A stretch of DNA of 64,000 bases from Bacillota bacterium (GTDB lineage: Bacteria; Bacillota; Clostridia; Lachnospirales; Lachnospiraceae). The stretch lies in contig JAEZUM010000006.1 of the NCBI GenBank assembly GCA_023421075.1, forward strand, positions 18,592 through 82,591, in the 5' to 3' direction. Under the pieces are notes generated by a model. The model searched no databases and was not told where the DNA came from. It was given only the letters and a program-made list of their open reading frames with translations. This document shows, piece by piece, positions 33,862 to 41,515 of the stretch (the stretch's first letter is position 1; each line of letters begins with the position of its first letter). Both the position numbers and the translations under genes were made by a program.

Positions 33862-33901
33862 AAAGCCCACAGTGTGAATTATTCACAATGTGGGCTTTTT
33901 A
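33862..33901 (+). terminator. Terminator after the second chemoreceptor
   Basis: A near-perfect hairpin with outer arms AAAGCCCACA and TGTGGGCTTT and inner arms GTGAAT and ATTCAC (one mismatch between them) is followed by TTTTT. It ends the riboswitch-controlled unit. Confidence 0.9.
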
Positions 33902-34017
33902 CGGTTCGATAAATTCAATTGTTATTAAATGGATGATATGATAATATAAAAATTAGAAGTAATTATCCGCAAATCCTAAGACAAATTTAAAATTTACTTA
34001 GTAATGAGGAGAAACGT

Positions 34018-35754
34018 ATGAAATATAATTACATTCCGATTATATGGCCATTGATCGTGTCAGGCATGCTTACACTGTCAATGGGAATCTTTGCGCAATT
34101 GAAGCACAGAAAAGCAACAGGAGTAGAATTTTTTGCTCTTAGCATGTTTATTGTCACCTTCTGGTCAATTCCCAATGCTCTTGAACTTAGTGCAGTGGAA
34201 TTGTCGGTAAAGCTATTTTGGGCTAATGTACAGTATATAGCTTATTGTTTCTCCCCGGTTTCGTTGCTTATCCTGTGTATGGAGGCAACCGGTTATACCT
34301 ATCGAAAAAACAGAAGAAAATTACTCTGGCTTGTTATTTTGCCCTGCATTACCCTTGTATTGGTCTGGACTAATCAGGCACATGGTCTGATAAGGTATGA
34401 TGTTCGTTTGGCTTATAATGCAGCTTTTTCAGTAATTGAAAAGGAGTACGGAATCTGGTTTTATATCCATGCGGTATACTCTCACTGCCTGAACCTATGT
34501 GCAGTTGGTGTGTTATTGCGAGCATCTTTTGCTAGAAGATCTGTTTATAAGAAGCAGGCATTTCATCTTTTGATCGGAACAAGCTTTATCATTGTACCTA
34601 ACCTTTTTTATATTTTGGGGATCAGTAAGCTATCCTTTGATATTACACCTGTATTTTTTGGTCCTGCAGGGGTTATAATGCTGTGGTCTATTTTTCATAA
34701 TCGGATGTTTGAGCTGGTTCCTCTGGCGAGAGCAGCTGTAATAGAATCAATGGATGCAGGAGTTATGGTTATGGATATGCAGGACAGGGTTCTGGATATG
34801 AATCCGGAGTTTAAGAAAATTATTGGTTCTTCCATGTCCAAATATTATCTTATGCCAGTCGAAGAGGTATGCAAGGAAATACCGGAATTGGTTGATCTCA
34901 TAAAAGAGAAACGTATTTCGCGCTCCGACTTTTCGTTATCAGCAGAGAAAGAGTCAAGAATTTTCGAAGTCTTATTGATTCCCCTTTGCGACAAGAAGAA
35001 CACCTTATTAGGACGATTGGCAGTGATTTATGATGTTACGGAGAAAAAGCAGGCACAGCAGGAATTCTTAAAACAACAATGGCAATTGGCTGTTATCGAT
35101 GAAAGAGAAAGAATAACCAGAGATTTACACGATAATCTGGGACAAGTCTTGGGTTTTATCAACCTACAAGCGCAAGCCATCCGCCAGGAGCTGATGAATG
35201 AAGGGATTGATCTTGTATATGATAAGCTGGATCGATTAATCATGGCGACACAGAATATGCACGCTGAGATAAGAGAATACATCTCCAGTGTTCGGACATC
35301 GGTTATAACGGAGAGAGACTTTATTACCTCTCTGAAAAATGATATTTCAAATTTTGAGCAACAGACTGGTTTATCGGTCATTTTGCATATTTCAGATGCT
35401 TCCATCGAGAAGAAATTTGATCCGGCTGTTATGGTTAATATTCGAAATATCATAAGAGAGGCAATGAATAATATAAGAAAACATGCATATGCAAATGAGG
35501 TATGGATATCATTTGAAATAGAGGAAGAGCAGATGGTTGTATCGATTGAAGATGACGGTAGGGGGTTCGAGGTAGAAACAAAAAATGATAAGGTAAAGAA
35601 TAAGTTTGGTCTTGATATTATGAAAGAGCGTGCTGCATTAATCGGTGGAGGAGTCACTGTAAGATCCGAGCCGGAAAAAGGCTGTAGGGTCACTGTATAT
35701 GTACCAAGGAAGAGAGGAGAGGATACGAATGGATATGAAAGTAATGCTGGTTGA
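34018..35754 (+). CDS. Sensor histidine kinase, 7TM N-terminus, PAS and HisKA_3 domains
   Basis: The 578-residue protein has seven predicted membrane segments in the first 240 residues (histidine kinase N-terminal 7TM type), a PAS-like domain near 245-345 (ESMDAGVMVMDMQDRVLDMNPEFK), a HisKA_3 dimerisation domain with the phospho-accepting His in ITRDLHDNLGQVLGF, and a HATPase_c domain with REAMNNIRKHA and DDGRGF. This is the NarX/DegS/LiaS class. AGGAG precedes the ATG. Its 3' end overlaps the response regulator by 26 bases, so they form one two-component system. The signal is unknown. Confidence 0.93.
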   Translation: MKYNYIPIIWPLIVSGMLTLSMGIFAQLKHRKATGVEFFALSMFIVTFWSIPNALELSAVELSVKLFWANVQYIAYCFSPVSLLILCMEATGYTYRKNRRKLLWLVILPCITLVLVWTNQAHGLIRYDVRLAYNAAFSVIEKEYGIWFYIHAVYSHCLNLCAVGVLLRASFARRSVYKKQAFHLLIGTSFIIVPNLFYILGISKLSFDITPVFFGPAGVIMLWSIFHNRMFELVPLARAAVIESMDAGVMVMDMQDRVLDMNPEFKKIIGSSMSKYYLMPVEEVCKEIPELVDLIKEKRISRSDFSLSAEKESRIFEVLLIPLCDKKNTLLGRLAVIYDVTEKKQAQQEFLKQQWQLAVIDERERITRDLHDNLGQVLGFINLQAQAIRQELMNEGIDLVYDKLDRLIMATQNMHAEIREYISSVRTSVITERDFITSLKNDISNFEQQTGLSVILHISDASIEKKFDPAVMVNIRNIIREAMNNIRKHAYANEVWISFEIEEEQMVVSIEDDGRGFEVETKNDKVKNKFGLDIMKERAALIGGGVTVRSEPEKGCRVTVYVPRKRGEDTNGYESNAG

Positions 35755-36391
35755 TGATCATTTGTTATTTTTGGAAGGCCTTCAATATCTGCTGGAAACC
35801 TATGGTATTAGTGTGGTGGGAAAGGCAAGGAACGGCAATGAGGCGATAATAATTGCACATAAATTGAAACCGGATATTATACTTATGGATATTAGCATGC
35901 CATATGGTAACGGTCTTGATGCGGTAAAACGAATTCATGAAGAGCTTCCGGATATTAAGCTGGTTATGCTTACTACCTCAGAAGAAGATGAAGATTTGTT
36001 TGATGCGATCAGATACGGAGCCTCCGGATATCTTCTGAAAGATACAGATGCAAAAAAACTGGTGGAATGTCTGAGGAATGTCGAGAATGGCGAAATGACT
36101 TTGTCTCAGCGGCTTGCTACCAAGTTAGTTGCAGAATTCAGGCGTAGTAAGGAAGTTGAATATTGTCAGAGAGAAGATAAAGTAGAAAAGCCGGAGCTCA
36201 CCGTACGACAACTGGAGGTCTTGGAGCTGATTGCACACGGTGCAACTTATAAAGAGGTAGGAGAAAGTTTGGGATTAAGCGAACGTACTGTCAAATATCA
36301 CATAAGCAGATTATTGGAGATGCTACATCTTGAGAATAAGTCACAGGCTATATTATATGCTGCTAAGAATGGGCTTCTGAACAATGAATAG
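35729..36391 (+). CDS. NarL/LuxR-type response regulator
   Basis: The 220-residue protein has an N-terminal receiver (MLVDDHLLF acidic pocket, phospho-acceptor in DIILMDISMP, and switch Thr/Lys in MLTTSEED and YLLKDTDAKK) and a C-terminal LuxR helix-turn-helix (LTVRQLEVLELIAHGATYKEVGESLGLSERTVKYHISRL). The start at 35729 has GGAGAGGATACG upstream; the frame is open from 35699 but lacks a site. It is the partner of the overlapping kinase. Its targets cannot be seen, though the peptide cluster begins just downstream beyond a terminator. Confidence 0.94.
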   Translation: MDMKVMLVDDHLLFLEGLQYLLETYGISVVGKARNGNEAIIIAHKLKPDIILMDISMPYGNGLDAVKRIHEELPDIKLVMLTTSEEDEDLFDAIRYGASGYLLKDTDAKKLVECLRNVENGEMTLSQRLATKLVAEFRRSKEVEYCQREDKVEKPELTVRQLEVLELIAHGATYKEVGESLGLSERTVKYHISRLLEMLHLENKSQAILYAAKNGLLNNE

Positions 36392-36480
36392 AATGAATTA
36401 GTGAGCGTATTCCAAATAAAGTATATTCAAGATGTTCAGCATGACGAATACATACTGAAATATATAAAATAAACTGTCTA

Positions 36481-36520
36481 AAAGTACAGTCTTTTATAAT
36501 AAAGACTGTACTTTTATTTT
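36481..36520 (+). terminator. Terminator after the two-component system
   Basis: A perfect 14-base-pair hairpin with arms AAAGTACAGTCTTT and AAAGACTGTACTTT and a 6-base loop is followed by TATTTTTTC. It separates the two-component system from the sigma factor gene. Confidence 0.9.
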
Positions 36521-36670
36521 TTCAAAACTGTATTTGCGTACATTGTTGAAATAATGGTTAAAATGCTAGAATTAGTTATAATGATTAAAATAATGTCAAT
36601 TTAAAGAAGCACGATTCGAAAAAGCTCATGTTATGAAATAAATGCGTCTACTGTTAGGGGGTAAGCAGGG

Positions 36671-37231
36671 ATGATGATAAAATCACAGGATCAGCCGATT
36701 GTTACACATGGTTTGCTTGTAAATAATTTTACAGAGTTGTATAACGAGTATTTCCCTAGAGTATATAATTATGTCTGCTACAGGGTAAACAATTATAGTG
36801 ATGCAGATGATTTAACAAGTTTAATCTTCTATAAGCTGTTTGAAAAACAGGGATCATATTGTTCGGGTAAGGGTCCGCTTTTTGCTTGGGTGTTCAGCAT
36901 AGCACGTAACACGGTGACGGATTATTATCGCAGGAGACAACATAATACATATGCTCCCTTGGAACTTTATGAGAATCTGGCAGATCCAGGGTTAAGTCCG
37001 GTAGATATCATTGAGAATAATGAGGTCAGACACCAGCTACGCCATGCCTTGGCACTACTAAGTAACAGGGAGAGAGATCTTATTGCTTTAAAATTCTGGA
37101 GTGGTATGACCAACCGCCAGGTAGCAAAAATAACCGGCTTAAGTGAAAGCAACATTGGAGTTATCCTGTTCCGTACAATGCGTCATATGAGACAAGTTAT
37201 GGAATCACAGGGGGTGAACCTGGATGATTAA
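36671..37231 (+). CDS. Sigma-70 family (ECF-type) RNA polymerase sigma factor
   Basis: The 186-residue protein has sigma region 2 (NEYFPRVYNYVCYRVNNYSDADDLTSLIFYKLFEK, then GPLFAWVFSIARNTVTDYYRRR) and region 4 (ALLSNRERDLIALKFWSGMTNRQVAKITGLSESNIGVILFRTM), the two-domain layout of ECF factors. TAGGGGG lies upstream of the ATG. The stop overlaps the next small gene by 8 bases. It heads the Nif11-type peptide cluster and is the likely activator of it. No membrane anti-sigma factor is present; the following small protein is the only candidate. Confidence 0.92.
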   Translation: MMIKSQDQPIVTHGLLVNNFTELYNEYFPRVYNYVCYRVNNYSDADDLTSLIFYKLFEKQGSYCSGKGPLFAWVFSIARNTVTDYYRRRQHNTYAPLELYENLADPGLSPVDIIENNEVRHQLRHALALLSNRERDLIALKFWSGMTNRQVAKITGLSESNIGVILFRTMRHMRQVMESQGVNLDD

Positions 37232-37466
37232 GAAAACGAAAGAAGAGAGGTATCTTGAATATCTTGATCGAATACTGGCAGGTGATTTAGAGAATAGAGA
37301 AGTAGAGGATATCGAAGTAGAAGATAAAGAAGTGGAGAAGCTGCTTAAGACTGCTAAGAGTATGCTCAGCATAGATCTCAGTATAAAAAGCAATATCCGG
37401 GATCAATTAAGAAGTAAGCTAATCGCATTATTGTCATCGATTGAGGAAACTGCAATAAAAAAGTAA
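37224..37466 (+). CDS. Small charged protein coupled to the sigma factor
   Basis: This 80-residue soluble protein overlaps the sigma factor stop by 8 bases, so it is translated with it. It contains a short glutamate-rich repeat (EVEDIEVEDKEVEK) and then a helical segment (LLKTAKSMLSIDLSIKSNIRDQLRSKLIALLSSIEE). No membrane segment or zinc-binding motif is seen. Stoichiometric production with the sigma factor suggests that it controls it, perhaps as a soluble anti-sigma factor; this is inference from position. I do not recognise the family. Confidence 0.65.
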   Translation: MIKKTKEERYLEYLDRILAGDLENREVEDIEVEDKEVEKLLKTAKSMLSIDLSIKSNIRDQLRSKLIALLSSIEETAIKK

Positions 37467-37582
37467 AAAACGTTTAATATAAAGTAATACTATTCAAGGA
37501 GAAACGTATTAAGCAGTGCATTCCATTCAGGGAATCGAATGCATTGTGAAATGGGTGATAATATTTTAAAGGAGGAACGTAT

Positions 37583-37828
37583 ATGAGTATTGATGTAGCA
37601 AAAGCGTATCTGGAAAGAATTAAGACGGATGAAGAGTTTGCGAAAAAGGTAAACAGCTTCGAGGATAAGGATGCCCGTAGAGATTTTGTTGTACAGGCAG
37701 GCTATACCTTTACAAAGGAGGAGATTGAGGAAGCGAGTTCAGAGTTAAATGAGCAAGAATTGGATGGTGTAGCAGGTGGATGTTTTATCGATGCCTGTGA
37801 GTGTGGTTACGATTTTCCTTGGTCCTAA
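37583..37828 (+). CDS. Nif11-type leader peptide: RiPP precursor with short Cys/Asp core
   Basis: The 81-residue product has a Nif11-like helical leader (VAKAYLERIKTDEEFAKKV, then GYTFTKEEIEEASSEL), then the cleavage motif ELDGVAGG ending at Gly66. The predicted core is residues 67-81, with Cys67, Cys72, Cys74, Asp70 and Asp77, so Cys-x2-Asp occurs twice. AAGGAGG lies 5 bases before the ATG. The neighbouring C39 peptidase transporter would cut after Gly-Gly and a radical SAM/SPASM enzyme could form thioether links. The mature product is unknown. Confidence 0.88.
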   Translation: MSIDVAKAYLERIKTDEEFAKKVNSFEDKDARRDFVVQAGYTFTKEEIEEASSELNEQELDGVAGGCFIDACECGYDFPWS

Positions 37829-37868
37829 AGAAATCAGAGTGCATCAATGAAATAAGTTAAATGAAATG

Positions 37869-37917
37869 GGCTGCTACCGATCCGATCAGTCATCAGTTGG
37901 GTAGCAGCCTAATTTTT
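37869..37917. terminator. Bidirectional terminator between precursor peptide and maturase
   Basis: Arms GGCTGCTACC (37869-37878) and GGTAGCAGCC (37900-37909) form a perfect 10-base-pair stem followed by TAATTTTTA. The genes on both sides converge here. Confidence 0.88.
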
Positions 37918-37953
37918 ATCTTATATCAAAATTAAGTTTAATTCTGTAATCGA

Positions 37954-39129
37954 TCAAAAATCCAGAGGACAGGGCTTTGGTGGAACGATCTTCTCGGTAA
38001 CAAGCCAGTTGCGATCCGCAAGAGATAATCTGGATACTATGGTAGTGGCCAGCTCCAACTCTCGCCGCTTTATTAGACACATTCGTTCTTCCGGTCTATG
38101 TATTGAGCCGCCGGAGGAGAGATGATCATGCTTGCAACCTCCGCCGCAGTAATAGCGGGCAAAGCAACCTCTACAGACATCATTTGTCTCAACAGGACTT
38201 TGGTCAAAATCCGTTAAGTCAAGCTCCAAACGATCGATATTACCAATTTTATAATCCGCTAAACCTACAAAACGATGACAAAGATAGATATCTCCGGAGG
38301 GGGTAACTGCTGTCATATTCCTTCCGGCTCCACAAAAAAACCGTTTCTTTGTATCGTTTAGAAGGTAAAGCAAAGCACCGTATAGATTACTTCTTCCGAT
38401 TAATCTTTTTAAAGCATTGAAATCCCGTTCGTCAATTTGATTATGCCAAAGTGCAGCCTCTTCCTCCAGAGCTGACAGCATGCTTCTGGTATCGCGTTTG
38501 GATACCTCACTTTCTGACATATGGTCGGAAAACAATGATTGAGAATTAATTGCTACGGATACGCGACGAAAGCCAATTTCCTCAAGGGCATCCTTTACAG
38601 TCTCCGGGGAGGTATCACCCGTGATGACAGCATGACCAGCGGTCTGTGGCATGACCTCTAATAACTTCTTGATTTTAGGTGCAACCACATCGTAAGAGCC
38701 TACACCCGTGGGAAAGGGGCGTTGCAAATCCTGAAGCTCTTTTGTTCCATCAAAGCTGATCATAGTTCTAATCTGATATTCTTTTAGGAATTGATTTTTC
38801 TCGTCATCTAGGAGTACGCCATTCGTAGTAATGGAAAAAATGGCTTTCTTTCCTGCATTATAAGCTGCTAAATTAGCATATTGTACGACGTCTTTTATCA
38901 AAGAAAAATTTAATAATGGTTCACCGCCGAAAAATACAATGTGGATAATCCTCATATCTTCCGATTTTTGGATTAACCAGTCAACTGCAGAAAAGGCAGT
39001 TTTTTGATTCATGGTCGCCTTGACCTTGTCTTCATAACAATAAATACAACGTAGATTACATGCTTGAGTTATTAGCAGAGACATGTGCGTTATAGGGGCC
39101 TTTGAAGGCATAAACTCTTGATTTTTCAT
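37954..39129 (-). CDS. Radical SAM/SPASM peptide maturase
   Basis: The 391-residue enzyme has the SAM cluster motif CNLRCIYCYE (Cys24, Cys28, Cys31) and FFGGEPLLNFSL, and a C-terminal SPASM domain that holds auxiliary clusters (CGAGRN, CHRFVG, then CRGCFARYYCGGGCKHDH and a final CLIKR). This is the architecture of anaerobic sulfatase-maturase-like and thioether-forming peptide maturases. It lies tail-to-tail with the Nif11-type precursor and head-to-head with the transport genes. Modification of Cys67/72/74 in the precursor is the best inference. GAGGATAAG precedes the ATG. Confidence 0.9.
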   Translation of the reverse strand: MKNQEFMPSKAPITHMSLLITQACNLRCIYCYEDKVKATMNQKTAFSAVDWLIQKSEDMRIIHIVFFGGEPLLNFSLIKDVVQYANLAAYNAGKKAIFSITTNGVLLDDEKNQFLKEYQIRTMISFDGTKELQDLQRPFPTGVGSYDVVAPKIKKLLEVMPQTAGHAVITGDTSPETVKDALEEIGFRRVSVAINSQSLFSDHMSESEVSKRDTRSMLSALEEEAALWHNQIDERDFNALKRLIGRSNLYGALLYLLNDTKKRFFCGAGRNMTAVTPSGDIYLCHRFVGLADYKIGNIDRLELDLTDFDQSPVETNDVCRGCFARYYCGGGCKHDHLSSGGSIHRPEERMCLIKRRELELATTIVSRLSLADRNWLVTEKIVPPKPCPLDF

Positions 39130-39352
39130 TCTCTTATCCTCATTTGTTATTGGTTTTTCCCGAACACTGTGGATGATCTATGATTCGGCAGAGTCATTAG
39201 AAGCAGGTAAATCCTTTATTAGTACGCATGAGATAAAAAACCATTACATGTAATTTGTAATACTTTATTTCTCTCTGCGTATTAACCTACAAGGATTCAG
39301 GGCAGAAAAAAGTTTCATATAGTCAGCAGTTTACCTGAGAAAGGATGGGGTT

Positions 39353-40483
39353 ATGACACAAAAGTTATACCTTCTTATCGGCAGAGTTACTTTGATAATT
39401 GTAATAATGATAAGTATGACCGGATGTACACAGGTCGCAATGAAAACAAAGGAGATAACACTGGGGGTGGCATGGCCGTTTGATTCCGATACGAGCTTGT
39501 TTGAGGAAGGGATCGATATGGCTGTCGAGGAGATTAATAAGGATGGAGGCATCGATGGGCAGAAGCTTATACTGCTAAAGAGGGATGATGCTTCGGAGAC
39601 GGCCAAGGGATTAACTCTGGCCCAAAACCTGTCAGAAGATAAGAAAGTAATGGCTGTGATTGGTCATAAAAATTCCTATGTATCAGTTCCGGCGTCTGCA
39701 ATATATGAGGAGGCGGGTCTGGTTATGCTGTCTCCCGCATCCACCGCACCTGAACTTACAAAAAACAATAAGGGAAACATCTTTCGAGTTATTCCGAGTG
39801 ATGTGATTCTGGCACAGAACATGGCAGAACATCTGAAGACCCTGGAAAACAAGAGAATTGTAATCTATTATTCCAATGATGCCTATGGAAAAGGTCTGGC
39901 AGATGCGATAGAGGATGAATTCATGAAATGTGGCATCACAGTGGTTGACCGATTTAATTACTATTCAGGTGTAGAGGAATTGAAGCGTCTTCATAAAAGG
40001 TGGAATGCTTTTGGCTTTGATGGGATTTTTGTTGCCGCGGCGATGGCTCAGGGAAGTCAATTTATAAATGATGCAAGGCAGGCTGGCATTAACACATTGT
40101 TCATCGGTGGTAATGCGTTAGATTCTACAAAGTTGGCCGAGCAGATAGGGAATATGGATACGAATATAATAATTGGCTCAGTATTTAACCCGGAGAGAAG
40201 TAATCTGGCAAGAACCTTTACAAAAACCTTTACGGAAAAATATAATCATGATCCCGATATGTATGCGTCTCTCGGCTATGATGCGGTTCATATTTTGGCT
40301 GCTTCCATTAAGAGTTCGAAGGAACTCAATCGAGAGAGTGTGGCAGAGGAACTCAGAAATCTGGGAGAATGGGCAGGCGTATGCGGAGTTCATGAGTTTT
40401 CGGTAAATGGAGATGAAGTAGGAGATTTAATCGTGATAAAGAAATTAAGGAATGGAGATTTTCTCCCGATTGAAGAGCAATAG
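39353..40483 (+). CDS. ABC-type branched-chain amino acid substrate-binding lipoprotein
   Basis: The 376-residue product has a lipoprotein signal (hydrophobic VTLIIVIMI then SMTGC with Cys25) and a type I periplasmic binding fold of the leucine/isoleucine/valine family: EITLGVAWPFDSD, EEINKDGGIDGQKLILLKRDD, VIGHKNSYVSVPASAIYEEAGLVMLSPAST, and YASLGYDAVHILAASI. AGGATGGGG precedes the ATG. No matching permease or ATPase genes are near. It lies between the maturase and the HlyD-type adaptor in the peptide cluster, so it may bind a peptide or signal related to the product rather than feed an uptake system. Confidence 0.9.
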   Translation: MTQKLYLLIGRVTLIIVIMISMTGCTQVAMKTKEITLGVAWPFDSDTSLFEEGIDMAVEEINKDGGIDGQKLILLKRDDASETAKGLTLAQNLSEDKKVMAVIGHKNSYVSVPASAIYEEAGLVMLSPASTAPELTKNNKGNIFRVIPSDVILAQNMAEHLKTLENKRIVIYYSNDAYGKGLADAIEDEFMKCGITVVDRFNYYSGVEELKRLHKRWNAFGFDGIFVAAAMAQGSQFINDARQAGINTLFIGGNALDSTKLAEQIGNMDTNIIIGSVFNPERSNLARTFTKTFTEKYNHDPDMYASLGYDAVHILAASIKSSKELNRESVAEELRNLGEWAGVCGVHEFSVNGDEVGDLIVIKKLRNGDFLPIEEQ

Positions 40484-40557
40484 AGTGATAATAAAAGAAT
40501 TTCCAAGGTTATTGTTATTTAGATAGGTCGCTGTAGAACAAGGAATGGAGGGCTTGT

Positions 40558-41514
40558 ATGAAACAAACTGTTTTTCGTGAAATATCGCTTAAGAAGCTAT
40601 CATCTCCGGAACAGCTTGATCAGTTAATTCGACTGACATCACCAAAAGCATGGCTTGCAATGATTGCAATTGGTCTTATTTTATGCTGTGGAGTGATCTG
40701 GAGCTATTTAGGTAGTATCACTACAAAGATTGAGGGTACAGGGATACTCTTAAATAACGCTGGCGTTTATACAATGAAATCCGACATTATGGGGCAGGTA
40801 ACGGATGTACGTTTTACGAATGGTGATATGGTCAATAAAGGAGACGTCCTTGCCAGGTTAGCACAACCGGAAATAGAGGATGAAATAAACAGGCTGCTTG
40901 ATACACTTATTGATATGGAGATGAATGAGAATATAACAACGTCAGAATATAAACAAACAGAGAAACAGATAGAGAATCTCCGAGAAGAGCTAATTTATCG
41001 ATCACGGGTGATAGCTCCTATCACAGGACGCATTATGGAATTGAACATTCATAAAGGAAGTATTATTAATCTAGGCGATACGTTGGCGATTTTGGAACAA
41101 TTTGATTCTACGGTTAGGCTGGAAGCAGTAATCTATGTATCTGCCCAACAGAGTGGTAGAATCAGAGCAGGCATGGAAGCTCAGATCATACCAAGTATAA
41201 TAAATAAAGAAGAATATGGCTTCATGGTTGGGAGAGTTATCTCCGTGGACGAATACCCGGCTACGGAGCAGAGTATGCTTCAGACAATAGGGAATCAGGA
41301 GTTGGTTAATGAGCTTGATGGAGAAGGGGTACCGGTTCGTGTCAAGATTGATTTAATCCCGGATGATCAAACAGTTAGTGGTTATAAGTGGTCTTCTCAT
41401 TCGGGGCCTCCTCTTGTCATTCCAAGTGGGACATTAATACAGGGAGCCGTTGTGATTAGTCGAGAGAAGCCGCTGAATAAAATCATTCCAAATTTGGAAA
41501 GCGGGGTGCGATGA
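40558..41514 (+). CDS. NHLM-type bacteriocin secretion adaptor (HlyD family)
   Basis: The 318-residue membrane fusion protein has one N-terminal membrane segment (WLAMIAIGLILCCGVIWSYLG), a biotinyl-lipoyl-like half (GTGILLNNAGVYTMKSDIMGQVTDV), a short coiled-coil (residues about 105-145) and the second half-lipoyl (RVIAPITGRIMELNIHKGS). The form matches adaptors of NHLP/NHLM peptide export systems. ATGGAGGG precedes the ATG and the next gene starts 1 base after its stop. It would connect the exporter to the cell envelope. Confidence 0.9.
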   Translation: MKQTVFREISLKKLSSPEQLDQLIRLTSPKAWLAMIAIGLILCCGVIWSYLGSITTKIEGTGILLNNAGVYTMKSDIMGQVTDVRFTNGDMVNKGDVLARLAQPEIEDEINRLLDTLIDMEMNENITTSEYKQTEKQIENLREELIYRSRVIAPITGRIMELNIHKGSIINLGDTLAILEQFDSTVRLEAVIYVSAQQSGRIRAGMEAQIIPSIINKEEYGFMVGRVISVDEYPATEQSMLQTIGNQELVNELDGEGVPVRVKIDLIPDDQTVSGYKWSSHSGPPLVIPSGTLIQGAVVISREKPLNKIIPNLESGVR

Positions 41515-41515
41515 A

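Noticed and set aside
35028..35693. 221-codon minus-strand frame opposite the histidine kinase
   Set aside because: The sense strand has clear HisKA_3 and HATPase_c motifs; the antisense product has no recognisable pattern.
36600..36660. ECF-type autoregulated promoter before the sigma factor gene
   Set aside because: A CGTC element is present near 36645 but no convincing AAC-type -35 at proper spacing; not enough to claim.
37514..37546. Terminator between the acidic protein and the precursor gene
   Set aside because: TGCATTC and GAATGCA can pair, but no T-run follows; it may be an RNA-processing hairpin, and evidence is too thin to list.
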